This document shows positions 21,066-21,253 of a stretch of DNA of 21,253 nt, one piece after another. Numbering within the stretch: the stretch's first letter is position 1; the number at the start of each line of letters is the position of its first letter. Below the pieces are notes generated by a model that saw only the letters and a list, made by a program, of their open reading frames with translations, was not told the DNA's origin and searched no databases. The stretch comes from DATKSS01 sp049582065 (GTDB lineage Bacteria; Chloroflexota; Dormibacteria; Dormibacterales; Dormibacteraceae), in assembly GCA_049582065.1 (NCBI GenBank), contig JBAUTF010000235.1, positions 1 through 21,253 of the forward strand, written 5' to 3'. A program made the translations under genes and the position numbers.

Positions 21066-21253
21066 TGGCCAAAACCACACGCGTCGTGATGCCGCAGCTG
21101 GGCGAGTCCGTCCACGAGGGAACCATCTCGAAGTGGCTGGTCAAGCCTGGCGACAAGGTCGTCGAGTTCGAGCCCATGCTCGAGGTCGACACCGACAAGG
21201 TCAACGCCGAGGTGCCGGCCCCGGTGTCGGGCATCCTGCGGGAGATCCTCGCC
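21065..21253 (+). CDS. 2-oxoacid dehydrogenase E2 acyltransferase, N-terminal lipoyl domain only (cut by window edge)
   Basis: The first 63 residues of a dihydrolipoyl acyltransferase, open to the right edge. They form nearly a whole lipoyl domain: VVMPQLGESVHEGTISKWL at 7-25, then EVDTDKVNAEVPAP with Lys45 as the lipoylated residue. The GES-V-EGTI wording is shared by BCKDH and 2-oxoglutarate E2 proteins. The peripheral-subunit-binding and catalytic domains must lie downstream. ATG 21065 overlaps the E1 stop by one base. With E1 and lpdA upstream it completes an E3-E1-E2 operon, so a branched-chain acyltransferase is most likely. Confidence 0.92.
   Translation, partial: MAKTTRVVMPQLGESVHEGTISKWLVKPGDKVVEFEPMLEVDTDKVNAEVPAPVSGILREILA

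Noticed and set aside
1..21253. CRISPR arrays, insertion sequences, prophage, tRNA or rRNA genes, defence systems
   Set aside because: I saw no regularly spaced direct repeats, transposase or integrase motifs, tRNA-like cloverleaf sequence, or rRNA signature on either strand. The only repeats found are the two palindromic elements and the paralogue or remnant pairs.

Overview
The window is 21,253 bases of GC-rich, tightly packed bacterial chromosome, cut inside a gene at both ends. The gene content points to a soil-type or environmental Terrabacteria lineage (Chloroflexota, Dormibacterota or a deep actinobacterial relative are my best guesses). Reasons: a SufR-led SUF operon, fused branched-chain 2-oxoacid dehydrogenase E1 subunits, many GTG/TTG starts, and several genes that appear to be transcribed without a leader. 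No rRNA, tRNA, CRISPR array, transposase or phage gene is visible. The taxonomic guess is inference.

Layout. (1) 1-3646, minus strand: a major facilitator transporter, a small coiled-coil protein of unknown function, and a class A penicillin-binding protein that runs off the left edge. (2) 3676-4377, plus: a peptidase E-like serine hydrolase, divergent from the transporter. (3) 4388-11192, plus: a nine-gene iron-sulfur cluster assembly operon, sufR-sufC-sufB-sufD-Rieske ferredoxin-sufS-sufU-rhodanese-sufT. It is headed by an inverted repeat matching the SufR operator and closed by a strong hairpin at 11189-11217. Two related 33-base palindromic elements lie inside it, just before sufU and just before sufT. 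(4) 11273-11551, minus: a small membrane protein, divergent from (5) two tandem citrate synthase paralogues of 372 residues each, overlapping by ATGA. (6) 13896-17528: two tandem GT87-like membrane glycosyltransferases of 378 residues each, a decayed third copy of the citrate synthase 3' end, and a third glycosyltransferase-like protein on the minus strand. (7) 17616-21253, plus: dihydrolipoyl dehydrogenase, fused branched-chain-type E1 alpha/beta, and the start of a lipoyl-bearing E2.

How it fits together. SufS and SufU mobilise sulfur from cysteine. SufBCD builds the cluster, and the Rieske protein, rhodanese and SufT are probable redox, sulfur-handling and cluster-targeting accessories. 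SufR senses cluster status and represses the operon through the site overlapping its own promoter. The E1-E2-E3 genes form a complete branched-chain 2-oxoacid dehydrogenase set if the E2 continues normally. Its acyl-CoA products, with the two citrate synthase-type enzymes, suggest a central-carbon neighbourhood. The glycosyltransferases and the penicillin-binding protein concern the cell envelope.

The most notable observations are: a repeated start-site architecture, with a TANANT-like hexamer 6-8 bases before the start codon and no ribosome-binding site, at seven transcription-unit heads; the paired palindromic elements with a compensatory base-pair change; the Asp-to-Glu change at the catalytic position of the second citrate synthase; and the citrate synthase remnant that brackets the glycosyltransferase pair.
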